A stretch of 62,978 nucleotides of DNA, taken from Lentzea sp. NBRC 105346 (GTDB taxonomy: Bacteria; Actinomycetota; Actinomycetes; Mycobacteriales; Pseudonocardiaceae). The notes beneath the pieces were generated by a model. That model was not told where the DNA came from. It was given only the letters and a program-made list of their open reading frames with translations, and did not search any database. The position numbers and the translations under genes were made by a program. The stretch is from NCBI RefSeq assembly GCF_030269605.1, contig NZ_BSTQ01000010.1:249497-312474 (forward strand). The letters run 5' to 3'. Shown in pieces: positions 46,046-54,576 of the stretch (within the stretch, counting starts at the first letter, position 1; every line of letters begins with the position of its first letter).

Positions 46046-46320
46046 CGCTGCCACGGGTCTTCCGGCTCGTCGGACCCGAACACCGCGTCAGCGGCCCGCC
46101 GGTCGGCCTCCCACCGTTCGAGGTCGACGGGCGGCAGCTCGCGGAACTTGGCCTGCAGCTCACCGAGCCTCGGCAGGTTCCGCGGATCGCCGGCGTACGG
46201 CGCCAGGGTCGCGACCGGACGACTGTTGCGCGTGACGACGAAGCTCTCGCCCGCCTCGACGCGCCGCATGATCTCCGCGTTGTCGTTGCGGAGCTCGCGT
46301 TGTCCGATGGTGTCAGTCAT
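46042..46320 (-). CDS. Phd/YefM-family antitoxin
   Basis: 92 aa. The N-terminus MTDTIGQRELRNDNAEIMRR and VEAGESFVVTRNSRPVATL is the Phd/YefM DNA-binding fold. The C-terminal 40 residues, ending EPEDPWQR, would wrap the PIN toxin. It is coupled to vapC and expected to repress its own promoter; an inverted repeat lies just upstream. Confidence 0.9.
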   Translation of the reverse strand: MTDTIGQRELRNDNAEIMRRVEAGESFVVTRNSRPVATLAPYAGDPRNLPRLGELQAKFRELPPVDLERWEADRRAADAVFGSDEPEDPWQR

Positions 46321-46327
46321 GGCACCA

Positions 46328-46358
46328 CTGTAGCCCAATCCGCAAAAAGGTGCTACAG
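46328..46358. promoter_or_regulatory. Candidate autoregulatory operator of the toxin-antitoxin pair
   Basis: CTGTAGC (46328-46334) and GCTACAG (46352-46358) form a perfect 7-bp inverted repeat 8 nt upstream of the antitoxin start. A further GCTAC half-site follows at 46363-46367. The layout suits binding of the Phd-type antitoxin dimer over the promoter. Confidence 0.55.
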
Positions 46359-46393
46359 ATGCGCTACGCCGATCACAGGGTACCCCGCACGTC

Positions 46394-47119
46394 GTGAGGA
46401 AGATCAGGATCGGCACGTCCGGCTGGGCCTACCCGGAGTGGCGCGGCGACTTCTACCCGCGTGGCCTGCGCAAACCGTTGGAGTATCTCGCCGAGCGGGT
46501 CGACTCGGTCGAGATCAACGGCACGTTCTACTCGCTGCGCACACCCGAGAACTACCGGAACTGGGCCGCGCAGACACCGGACGACTTCGTGTTCGCGGTC
46601 AAAGGGCCGAGGCTGATCACCCACATCCGCCGGCTCGCAGACGTCGACGAGGCGCTCGACCGGTTCACGAAGTCGCTCGACCTCGGGCACCGGCAGGGTC
46701 CGATCATCTGGCAGCTGCCGCCCACGATGAGATTCGACCGCGCCGTGCTCGACACCTTCCTCGGCAGGCTCCCGGCCGGCCGCCACGCCGTCGAGGCGCG
46801 CCACGAGTCGTTCCGCGACGACGAGTTCCTCCGGACGTTGACCAACCACAACGTCGCCAACGTCATCGCCGACTCGCCCGGCACGTTCCCGTGCATCGAC
46901 GCGATCACCGCGGACTTCGCCTACGTTCGCCTGCACGGCAACGAACGGCTCTATTTGAGCAGCTACTCAGACACCGAACTGGACGAATGGGCCGCGAAGA
47001 TCCACGACTGGACCATCGACGGCTATGTCTACTTCGACAACACAATGGCGGCGGCCGCGCCTCGAAATGCCATGTCCCTGGCGCAACGGCTCCGCGCGCG
47101 GCTACCTTCCGGAACGTGA
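46394..47119 (+). CDS. DUF72 domain protein, paralogue 1
   Basis: 241 aa, TIM-barrel-like DUF72 (YecE family). IRIGTSGWAYPEWRGDFYP opens the barrel and SVEINGTFYSLRTPENYRNW follows; VEARHESF and the C-terminal VYFDNTMAAAAPRNA are conserved. Biochemical role unsettled; the family has been linked to nuclease or metabolic repair roles. Start GTG 46394. Its TGA overlaps the GTG of the GH5 gene. A second DUF72 gene lies 2.5 kb downstream. Confidence 0.92.
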   Translation: MRKIRIGTSGWAYPEWRGDFYPRGLRKPLEYLAERVDSVEINGTFYSLRTPENYRNWAAQTPDDFVFAVKGPRLITHIRRLADVDEALDRFTKSLDLGHRQGPIIWQLPPTMRFDRAVLDTFLGRLPAGRHAVEARHESFRDDEFLRTLTNHNVANVIADSPGTFPCIDAITADFAYVRLHGNERLYLSSYSDTELDEWAAKIHDWTIDGYVYFDNTMAAAAPRNAMSLAQRLRARLPSGT

Positions 47120-48927
47120 AGTCAGTTCGCATCCTGGCCGCGGTCATCCTGACAGCCGCGGTCGTCCTCCCTGCGCAGGCCCAGGCCGAGACCTGGTCCG
47201 GCCCGCTGAGCACCCGCGGGCGCTACATCGTCGACGCCAACGGCGCGCGCTTCAAGCTCAAGTCCGGTAACTGGCACGGCGCCAGCGGCACGTGGAACGG
47301 CACGGGCGACATCACCGACCCGAACAACCACCACGCCGGCGAAAAGGCCGACCAGGTCCCGCTCGGCCTCGACCGGGCCACCCCGGAAGAGATCATCAGC
47401 GGTTTCCAGGAGCTCGGCATCAACAGCGTGCGGCTGCCGTTCTCCAACCAGATGATCAAGGACACGCAACGGGTCCAGAACCTCAAGGACCCGAGCCTCA
47501 ACGGCAAAACGCCCCTGCAGGTGTACGACGCCGTCGTACAGATGCTCACCGCGAAGCAGATCGCGGTCATCCTCAACAACCACACGAACACCTCGCGCTG
47601 GTGCTGCGGCGTCGACGGCAACGAGCGGTGGAACACCAGCCAGACCACGCAGCAGTGGATCGACGACTGGGCGTTCATGGTCAACCGCTACAAGGCCAAC
47701 AAGCGCGTCGTCGGCGCGGACCTCTACAACGAGGTGCGCCGCAACGTGTGGGACGACCCGAACTGGGGCCGGGGCGACTCGCACGACTGGCGGCGAGCGG
47801 CTCAGGAGGCGGCCGACCGGATCCAGACGACCAACCCGGACATCCTCGTCATCGTCGAGGGCATCAACTGGACCGGCATCCCGGTCGACGGCCTCCCGCA
47901 CGGCCGGCCGACGCTCGAACCGGTCCGCAACCTGAGCCACACGCTGATCAGGCCGGACAAGCTCGTCTACTCGGCACACTTCTACGGCTACACCGGCCCG
48001 AACCACAGCGGCGCCACGGGCACCGGCGAGACGCACGACCCGCGCTACCAGGACCTCACGTCACAGGAGCTCAGGGACACGGTCTACCGCCAGGCGCTCT
48101 ATGTCGCGCTGGAAAGCCAGAAGCACTTCACCGCACCGGTCTGGATCAGCGAGTTCGGTGTCCTGGGCCGGGGCAACACCGACGCGAAGTCCAGGGCGTG
48201 GTTCGAGAACTTCGTGAACCTCCTCGTCGAGACCGACGCCGACTTCGCCTACTGGCCGCTCGTCGGGTTCCACCAGAACCGCACCGGCAACAACTGGGCG
48301 TTGCTCCACTGGGACGCGAACGGCAACCGCGCGGGCCTCTACGACGGCGACGACTGGCGCGCCAGCGCGTGGCAACGACTGATCAACGCACCCGCGAAGC
48401 CGGCACCGAACACCAGGCGCTGGAACATGCTCACCCTCGACTTCGCCGACCATGTGCAGTCCCAGCGGATGCGCACCCGGCCGGACTGGAACTCCGGCGC
48501 CCGCAAGGGCGTGTGCCCGGACGGCGAGATCCTGGCCGGGCTGAGCCACACCGGCAACCGCGGGCTGTGCACCGAGGGTCCACAGTGGACCGAGACGACG
48601 GTCGTCAAGGACGAGCGGTTCGTCGAACAGGACTGGGCGTCCGGCTACACCAAGGTCCAGTGCCCGCGCGATCACGTCGCCATCGGCTACAGCGTCCGCG
48701 GCAACGCCTTCGACGCGTTGCTGTGTGCCCGGACGACGACGGGCACCTCAGCCAGGACACTGTGGTTCGACCGCGGCGACAACCGCCCGGACCTGGGCGG
48801 CGACTTCGCGTACGGGCACTACAAGGGACAGTGCGCGACCGACGAGCACATCGCCGGTGTCGCCTACACGGGCAGGGTCGGCTCCGGCAAGAGCCCGGAC
48901 GCGCTCTTCTGCCGGAAGTCGGTGTGA
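47116..48927 (+). CDS. Secreted glycoside hydrolase family 5 (cellulase-like)
   Basis: 603 aa. A signal peptide (VRILAAVILTAAVVLPAQAQA) precedes a GH5 barrel: acid/base Glu206 (DLYNEVRR) and nucleophile Glu346 (WISEFGV), plus the HTNTSRWCCG loop. From about residue 440 a Cys-rich C-terminal domain with repeated (G)xxCxxDHVAIGYSVRGN-type units may bind carbohydrate. It acts outside the cell on a beta-glucan-type polysaccharide; specificity unknown. The GTG overlaps the stop of the DUF72 gene, an odd pairing of a cytoplasmic and a secreted protein. Its 3' end overlaps the convergent NAT gene by 64 nt. Confidence 0.9.
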   Translation: MKSVRILAAVILTAAVVLPAQAQAETWSGPLSTRGRYIVDANGARFKLKSGNWHGASGTWNGTGDITDPNNHHAGEKADQVPLGLDRATPEEIISGFQELGINSVRLPFSNQMIKDTQRVQNLKDPSLNGKTPLQVYDAVVQMLTAKQIAVILNNHTNTSRWCCGVDGNERWNTSQTTQQWIDDWAFMVNRYKANKRVVGADLYNEVRRNVWDDPNWGRGDSHDWRRAAQEAADRIQTTNPDILVIVEGINWTGIPVDGLPHGRPTLEPVRNLSHTLIRPDKLVYSAHFYGYTGPNHSGATGTGETHDPRYQDLTSQELRDTVYRQALYVALESQKHFTAPVWISEFGVLGRGNTDAKSRAWFENFVNLLVETDADFAYWPLVGFHQNRTGNNWALLHWDANGNRAGLYDGDDWRASAWQRLINAPAKPAPNTRRWNMLTLDFADHVQSQRMRTRPDWNSGARKGVCPDGEILAGLSHTGNRGLCTEGPQWTETTVVKDERFVEQDWASGYTKVQCPRDHVAIGYSVRGNAFDALLCARTTTGTSARTLWFDRGDNRPDLGGDFAYGHYKGQCATDEHIAGVAYTGRVGSGKSPDALFCRKSV

Positions 48928-49625
48928 GGCAGCTCGACGCCGAAGTACTTGCGCAGCACGGCAGGCACGTCGTCCACCGGAGTCTCCTCCCGTGAGTCAC
49001 CGGACGTCCGGATCAGCTTCGTCCCCGCGAAGGTGATCCGGCCGTCCGGCAGGGCGATCGTGCACATCGGTTCCTTGAGGAAGTGCGACTCCGGCGCGGT
49101 CTGCATCCACCAGCAGGTCGGGATGAACTGGTCCAGCGTCCGCTCCCGCGGTTCCAGCCGGTACTGCGGCTCGCCGTTCTGGTGCACGTCGATGTCGCCG
49201 TCCTCGGTGTCGTGCAAGCGGAACACGCCGGACGGGTCGACCTGGTCCTCGCGCGAGTCCAGGCGCAACGGCCGCATGGCGAACCGGCCGAAACCCACGT
49301 CGCACAACCACACGTCGTCGACCTGCAACGCCACATGGTCGAGCGGCGCGCCGATCCGGTCCGGCAGGAACACCCTGCAGGCCAACAGCTTCACGTCGTG
49401 CCCGAGCGAGCGCAGCAGCGCCGCGAACGCGCCGTTGAGCTCGTAGCAGAACCCGCCGCGCCGCCGCCCCACGACCTTCTCGAGCAAGAGCGACTCGTCG
49501 AGCACGATGCGCGTGCCGAGGTGGATGTCGAGGTTCTCGAACGGCACGGTCAGCAGGTGGCGCTCCTGCAGCTCGGCCAGCGACGAGTCACGTGTGGCTC
49601 CGATCCGCGCCAGGTATGCGTCCAT
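48864..49625 (-). CDS. nat: Arylamine N-acetyltransferase
   Basis: 253 aa. The Cys-His-Asp triad is visible: Cys60 (RRGGFCYELN), His97 (PLDHVALQV) and Asp109 (CDVGFGRF). It transfers acetyl from acetyl-CoA to arylamines or hydrazines; in actinomycetes some family members act in ansamycin ring closure, but no such cluster is here. Its start is only 14 nt from the head-to-head DUF72 start. Its 3' end overlaps the GH5 gene by 64 nt. Confidence 0.93.
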   Translation of the reverse strand: MDAYLARIGATRDSSLAELQERHLLTVPFENLDIHLGTRIVLDESLLLEKVVGRRRGGFCYELNGAFAALLRSLGHDVKLLACRVFLPDRIGAPLDHVALQVDDVWLCDVGFGRFAMRPLRLDSREDQVDPSGVFRLHDTEDGDIDVHQNGEPQYRLEPRERTLDQFIPTCWWMQTAPESHFLKEPMCTIALPDGRITFAGTKLIRTSGDSREETPVDDVPAVLRKYFGVELPHTDFRQKSASGLLPEPTLPV

Positions 49626-49639
49626 GCCACCATGGTGCC

Positions 49640-50446
49640 GTGGGCGAGGTGCGGATCGGCACGTCGGGGTGGGTCTATCCGCCGTGGCGCGGCACGTTCT
49701 ACCCGAAGGGCGTGACGCAGAAAAAGGAGCTGAGCTATCTCGCCGGCCGGCTGAACAGCGTCGAGATCAACGGCAGCTTCTACTCGCTGCAAACGCCGTC
49801 CAGTTACCGGAAATGGGCCTCCGAAACCCCGGACGACTTCGTGTTCGCCGTCAAGGGCAGCCGTTTCATCACGCACATGAAACGGCTCAACGACCCGGAG
49901 ACGGTCCTGCCCAACTTCCTCGCCTCCGGCGTGCTGGCGCTCGGCCCCAAGCTCGGCCCGATTCTCTGGCAGCTGCCGCCGACGTTCCGGTTCGACGCCA
50001 AGAAGCTCACCAACTTCTTCGACCACCTGCCGCGTACCACCACCGACGCCGCGAAGATCGCCGAGGACCACGACGAACGCGTCGAGGACCCGCACACGAC
50101 GACGGACGCGGACCGCCCGTTGCGGCACGCGCTGGAGATCCGGCACGACAGCTTCAGGGGCAAGGAGTTCACCAAGCTGCTGAAGGATCACGACATCGCC
50201 CTGGTGATCGCCGACGCGGCCGGCAAGTACCCGCTCATCGAGGAGGTCACGTCCAGCCTCGTCTACATCCGGCTGCACGGGCACGACGAGCTGTACGTCA
50301 GCGGTTATACCGACGAGGGCCTGGACATGTGGGCGAAGAAAATTCGCAAGTGGTCGAAGAATCACGACGTGCACGTCTATTTCGACAACGATGCGAAAGT
50401 CATGGCCCCGCGCGACGCGCTCGCGCTGCGGCAGCGTCTGAGTTAG
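49640..50446 (+). CDS. DUF72 domain protein, paralogue 2
   Basis: 268 aa. VRIGTSGWVYPPWRGTFYP and SVEINGSFYSLQTPSSYRKW match paralogue 1 closely. It has an extra insert of about 25 residues rich in Asp/Thr (DHDERVEDPHTTTDAD) in the middle. GTG 49640 chosen; the longer in-frame start overlaps the nat gene. It is divergent from nat with 14 nt between starts, so its promoter must lie inside nat. Confidence 0.9.
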   Translation: MGEVRIGTSGWVYPPWRGTFYPKGVTQKKELSYLAGRLNSVEINGSFYSLQTPSSYRKWASETPDDFVFAVKGSRFITHMKRLNDPETVLPNFLASGVLALGPKLGPILWQLPPTFRFDAKKLTNFFDHLPRTTTDAAKIAEDHDERVEDPHTTTDADRPLRHALEIRHDSFRGKEFTKLLKDHDIALVIADAAGKYPLIEEVTSSLVYIRLHGHDELYVSGYTDEGLDMWAKKIRKWSKNHDVHVYFDNDAKVMAPRDALALRQRLS

Positions 50447-50476
50447 CAGACACTCGGTGGACGGGAGGTGGCGCCC

Positions 50477-50845
50477 ATGTCCACGAAGGTGCTGATCGCG
50501 GCGATCATCGTGTTCACCGGCGTTCTCGTGGCACCCGCGAGCCAGGCCCAAAATGATCAGACACAGAATGATCAGACCTGCGACAAGGGCGAGTTCTGCG
50601 TGTGGACCGCCGCGCAGTACCAGGGCCAGGCCAAACGGCTCGACCTGGAGACCGCGAACCCGAGTGAGTGCATCCCGCTGGGCCTGGAGGGCAGGTCGTT
50701 CGCGAACCGGCTGAGCCGCGACGTGAGCGTCTACCAGAGCGAGACGTGCTCGACGGAGGCCGAGTTCACCACCTATCCGAAGAACGGCACCTACGTTCCC
50801 GATGCCTATTTCGTGATACGTGCGATCACTGTCTGGGAACCCTGA
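50477..50845 (+). CDS. Secreted peptidase inhibitor family I36-like protein
   Basis: 122 aa. A signal peptide (STKVLIAAIIVFTGVLVAPA) is followed by a tandem QNDQT repeat and a compact Cys-containing domain: CDKGEFCVWTAAQYQG with SFANRLSRDVSVYQS. This is the I36/crystallin-like pattern of small actinomycete secreted proteins, some of which inhibit proteases. ATG 50477 has GGGAGG 8 nt upstream (50463-50468); GTG 50468 would overlap that site. Confidence 0.78.
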   Translation: MSTKVLIAAIIVFTGVLVAPASQAQNDQTQNDQTCDKGEFCVWTAAQYQGQAKRLDLETANPSECIPLGLEGRSFANRLSRDVSVYQSETCSTEAEFTTYPKNGTYVPDAYFVIRAITVWEP

Positions 50846-50904
50846 TAGTTCCTCACCCTATACATCGCCACCCGATCGTGTGATGACCCTTCAGTAAGTC
50901 TCAA

Positions 50905-53361
50905 ATGGTGCCTAAGTTGCCGCCCTATCGAGTGGTGGCAGCTGGAGGCAATGTGACCGTGGCGGGTGAAGCCGGGTTACTCGACTTACTGGCCAGCCGA
51001 CTGGCCAATGATGATCTGACACCGCAGGCGAAAAAGCTCGTGCTCGCGGCATGCCAGGGGGAAGCGGCTCTGGACCGCGTCCTGGACGGCATCCCGGCAC
51101 CGGAGGAAGAGCCTGCGCGGCGGTCGGCTGGACCGGGTACGGGCATCTTCGTGTCCGCGATCAGGGTCCGCGGGTTCCGGGGCATCGGTCCCGAGGTGGA
51201 GCTGCCGCTGGCGCCCGGCCCCGGCCTGACCGTCGTCGTGGGCCGCAACGGCTCCGGCAAGTCGAGCTTCGCCGAGGCGGCCGAACTGGCGCTGACCGGC
51301 GACAACGCCCGGTGGACGCGGGCACAGCACGAGGTGTGGCGGCAGGGCTGGCGCAACCTGCACAGCGCCGAGGACACCGCGGTGGCGTTGTCGATCGTCC
51401 GTGCGGGCGCCTCCGAGGCGACCACGGTGCAACGGGTCTGGCACGCGGACGAGCCGCTGTCCGGCGGCACGTGGACCGAGGAGGGCGCGCCGTTCGACGA
51501 GACTCGGTGGCGCGACGCGCTGGAGACCTACCGGCCGTTCCTGCCCTACAGCGAGCTCGGCACGGTGCTCGACGCGCAGCCGGACGAGCTGTACGAGGCG
51601 CTGCACCGGCTGCTCGGCCTGGAGGCCATCACCGAGGCGCAGAACCTGCTCGCGGACCACCGCAAGCGGCTCGCCGAGGTCGTCGCCCGGCCGTTCGACC
51701 GCAAGGAGCGCGTCCGGGCCGAGCTGGCGGCCTCGTCCGACGAACGCGCGCGGCACGCCGCGCAGCTGCTCGGCCAGGACATCCCCGATCTCGACGCGAT
51801 CGCGGACCTCGCGCTCGGCGCGGACGTGGGCGGTGGCGGGATGCCGCTGCTGCACCACGTGATCGACATCCAGCTGCCCGGCGAGGACGAGGTCGAACGC
51901 TGCCGCGAGAACCTCGACGCCGCGCTCGGCGCGGTGACCGTCGTCGCGACGGACAACGCGCAGGACTCGTTGCGCTGCAGCGAGATCCTGCGCCTCGCGA
52001 TGCAGCTGCACGAGTCCGGCGGAAACGCGCAGTGCCCGGTGTGCGACCTCGGGCGGCTCGACGGGCTGTGGCACGCGAAGGCCGCCGAACGCGCCGACCG
52101 GCTCGCGACCGCCGCGGCCGAGCTGCACACCGCCGCCGACCGGCTCGACGTCGCCGTGGCCGCGACGCGGGCGCTGTGCCAGCCGCCGCCGGACGCGCTG
52201 GCCCAGGCCAGTGGCGTGCTGGACACGTCGGCCGTGCTCAACGCGTGGATCGCGTGGCAGGACTGCGCGGCGATCGACGACCCGGTGCGGCTGCGGAGCG
52301 AGCTTTTCGACCGGTATGCCGAACTCGTCGTGGCGCTGGACGCGCTGCGGGCCGTCGCGCAGGAGCAGATCGACCGGCGCGACCTGGTGTGGCGGCCGAT
52401 GGCGATGGCGTTGTTCGAGTGGCACTCCCAGGCCCAGCAGGCGCTGGCCGACCTGGAGGTGCTCGGTGACGTCACCGAGGCGGAGAACTGGATCCGCAAG
52501 ACCGCCGCGACGCTGCGGGCCGAGCGGATCGCGCCGTTCGCCAAGGAGTCGCAGCGGATCTGGCAGCGGCTGCGGCAGCAGAGCAACGTCGACCTCGGGT
52601 CGGTGCGGCTCGGCAACACGCGCCAGGTCGAGCTGGACGTGTCGGTCGACGGCATCGGCAATTCCGCGCTCGCGGTGATGAGCCAGGGCGAGCTGCATTC
52701 GCTGGGGCTCGCGTTGTTCCTGCCGCGGGCGATGGTCGACGAGAGCCCGTTCCGGTTCGCGATCATCGACGACCCGGTGCAGGCGATGGATCCCTCCAAA
52801 GTGGACGGACTGGCGCAGGTGCTCGCCGACGTCGCGCTGACCAGACAGGTCGTCGTGTTCACGCACGACGAGCGGTTGGTCGAGGCGCTGCGGCGGTTGC
52901 GGCTGACGGCGACGGTCTGGGAGGTGTGCCGCGGCGAGGAGTCCGTGGTGCAGGTGCGGTTGTGCGACGATCCGGTCGGCCGGTGCCTGTCCGACGCCCG
53001 TGCGATGCGGATCGACGAGGACCTGCCGGAGGCGTTGCGGTCGGAGCTGGTGGCGTCGTGCTGCCGGTCCGCGCTGGAAGCCGCGAGCCACGCCAAGTTC
53101 CGCCGGGAACGGCTGGGGCGCGGCATGCCGCACGCCCAGGTCGAGCAGGTGCTCGAATGCGCGCTGACGACCAAGCAGAAGATCACGCTCGCGGTGCTCG
53201 ACGACATCGGTGAGACCTCGAGGTTGTTGCCGCACTTGGAGAACTCCGTCGGATCGTGGGCGGTCGACCTGCTGCAGGCGTGCCGCGTGGGCGGGGACTG
53301 CGGCGATCTGGACGTGCTGATCAGGGATACCGAGCTGTTCGCGGGGTGGCTGCAGAGATGA
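50905..53361 (+). CDS. Rad50/SMC-like ATPase with zinc hook, first gene of a four-gene operon
   Basis: 818 aa. An unusual N-terminal domain of about 85 residues precedes Walker A GRNGSGKSS (113-121) at the FRGIGPEVELPL entry. A helical arm carries a CPVC zinc hook (377-380) as in Rad50. The signature is MSQGELHSLGLAL, and the Walker B is FAIIDDPVQAMD (Asp622, Asp623). A further 140 C-terminal residues (RSELVASCCRSALEAASHAK) form an extra helical domain. The arm is much shorter than Rad50's. The ATG 50905 lacks a ribosome binding site; GTG 50953 with GGAGG is an alternative. It overlaps the next gene (ATGA). Probably a DNA-end or foreign-DNA sensor. Confidence 0.8.
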   Translation: MVPKLPPYRVVAAGGNVTVAGEAGLLDLLASRLANDDLTPQAKKLVLAACQGEAALDRVLDGIPAPEEEPARRSAGPGTGIFVSAIRVRGFRGIGPEVELPLAPGPGLTVVVGRNGSGKSSFAEAAELALTGDNARWTRAQHEVWRQGWRNLHSAEDTAVALSIVRAGASEATTVQRVWHADEPLSGGTWTEEGAPFDETRWRDALETYRPFLPYSELGTVLDAQPDELYEALHRLLGLEAITEAQNLLADHRKRLAEVVARPFDRKERVRAELAASSDERARHAAQLLGQDIPDLDAIADLALGADVGGGGMPLLHHVIDIQLPGEDEVERCRENLDAALGAVTVVATDNAQDSLRCSEILRLAMQLHESGGNAQCPVCDLGRLDGLWHAKAAERADRLATAAAELHTAADRLDVAVAATRALCQPPPDALAQASGVLDTSAVLNAWIAWQDCAAIDDPVRLRSELFDRYAELVVALDALRAVAQEQIDRRDLVWRPMAMALFEWHSQAQQALADLEVLGDVTEAENWIRKTAATLRAERIAPFAKESQRIWQRLRQQSNVDLGSVRLGNTRQVELDVSVDGIGNSALAVMSQGELHSLGLALFLPRAMVDESPFRFAIIDDPVQAMDPSKVDGLAQVLADVALTRQVVVFTHDERLVEALRRLRLTATVWEVCRGEESVVQVRLCDDPVGRCLSDARAMRIDEDLPEALRSELVASCCRSALEAASHAKFRRERLGRGMPHAQVEQVLECALTTKQKITLAVLDDIGETSRLLPHLENSVGSWAVDLLQACRVGGDCGDLDVLIRDTELFAGWLQR

Positions 53362-53735
53362 CCGTGGAACAGGACGTGCGCGATCGGCTCACGTGCGTCC
53401 GCAACCTCCTGGACAGCGGCCAGCCGCTCGATGGTGTGCGAATCCGCTGCTGCGCCGAGCTTTTGCGCACCGCGGTCGAACGCGCCGTGATGCTGACCTG
53501 CGGTTCCGTGCGGCCGGTGCACGCGTTGCTGCTGCAGCTCCCCCGTTACGTGGACGCCGACACCGCCGTGGACGTCTCCCAGCTCTGGCACGCGCTGGGC
53601 CGCGCCACCCGGCAGCACGGCTACGAGGTCACCCCCACCCCGGACGAGCTGCGCGGCTGGCACGCCGACGTCACCGCCGTGACGACCGTGCTGCTGTCGA
53701 CGTTCACCCTGTCCGGCATCATCGATCTGTCATGA
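53358..53735 (+). CDS. Small helical partner of the Rad50-like ATPase
   Basis: 125 aa, mostly helical (VRIRCCAELLRTAVERAVML is the core). Its pattern recalls the C-terminal domain of the ATPase before it (SELVASCCRSALEAA), as if a duplicated or split piece; a HEPN-like helical bundle is possible, but I see no RxxxxH motif. It begins inside the ATPase stop (ATGA) and ends 7 nt before the phosphoesterase gene. Function unknown; a subunit of the same complex is the simplest view. Confidence 0.68.
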   Translation: MTVEQDVRDRLTCVRNLLDSGQPLDGVRIRCCAELLRTAVERAVMLTCGSVRPVHALLLQLPRYVDADTAVDVSQLWHALGRATRQHGYEVTPTPDELRGWHADVTAVTTVLLSTFTLSGIIDLS

Positions 53736-53742
53736 GGCCCCG

Positions 53743-54576
53743 GTGAAACTGCTCCTGTTCGCGGACCTGCACCTCGACACCAACTTCGACCACAACGGTC
53801 CCGCCCGCCGCAAGGCGCAGCGCGAGACGCTGGGCCGCATCGTGGAGCTCGCCTTCGAGGAGAAGGCGGACGCCCTGCTGTGCGCGGGAGATCTGTACGA
53901 GCACGACCGGTTCTCCCCGGACACCGCGGCCTTCCTGCGCACGGCGTTCGACGTCGACCTGCGCGTGTACCTGGCGCCGGGCGACGACGACTGGTACGGC
54001 CCGCAGAGCCTCTACCAGCAGGTGGACTGGTCGCCGAACGTGCACGTGTTCACCGAGGACACGCTCGAGCCGGTGGACCTGGCCGACGGGATCACCTTGT
54101 GGGGCGGGGCCAACTGCGCGCCCGCGCCCGCCAAGGGGTTCCTCGACGGGTTCGCCGTGGCGCGCGGCGGGGTGAACCTCGCGCTGTTCCACGGGCCTGA
54201 ACCGGAGGACATCGCGATCACCGGCCTCGACCACGCGTTCCTCGGGCACGTGCACACGCCGTCGCACGCACCGCACCACACCTATCCCGGCAACCCCGAT
54301 CCGTTGACGCCGGGGGAAACCGGTGATCGTGGCGCGGTGTTGTGCACGGTGCACGAGGACGGCACGGTGTCGCGCAAGACGTTCGACGTCTCGGCCGGCC
54401 GCGCGCTTTTGATGCCGCCCGCCGAACCGTCGCCGGTGCCGCTGCACCTGGGCGCGCTGGCGGACGAGCGGACCGTGCGCGGCCAGTTCGTGCGCGACGT
54501 CGAGGCCTCGTCGCTGGATCTGCCGACGAAGGCCCGTGTGCTGGCCATGGGACTGCGTGCCCTGGAGGAACGATGA
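53743..54576 (+). CDS. SbcD/YhaO-like metallophosphoesterase with altered motif
   Basis: 277 aa. It has calcineurin-type motifs Asp8/His10 (FADLHLD), Asp50 (GDLYEHD) and GHVH (FLGHVHTP). Motif III, normally GNHD, is GDDD (80-83), so the conserved Asn and catalytic His are replaced. An LFHG motif is kept. Family members are Mn-dependent DNA exo/endonucleases paired with SbcC/Rad50 ATPases. Whether this one cuts DNA is doubtful. The GTG start lies 7 nt after the small gene, and its stop overlaps the SMC gene (ATGA). Confidence 0.85.
   Translation: MKLLLFADLHLDTNFDHNGPARRKAQRETLGRIVELAFEEKADALLCAGDLYEHDRFSPDTAAFLRTAFDVDLRVYLAPGDDDWYGPQSLYQQVDWSPNVHVFTEDTLEPVDLADGITLWGGANCAPAPAKGFLDGFAVARGGVNLALFHGPEPEDIAITGLDHAFLGHVHTPSHAPHHTYPGNPDPLTPGETGDRGAVLCTVHEDGTVSRKTFDVSAGRALLMPPAEPSPVPLHLGALADERTVRGQFVRDVEASSLDLPTKARVLAMGLRALEER

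Noticed and set aside
50859..50865. TATACAT as a -10 element for the SMC operon
   Set aside because: No matching -35 at suitable spacing; plausible but not supportable alone.
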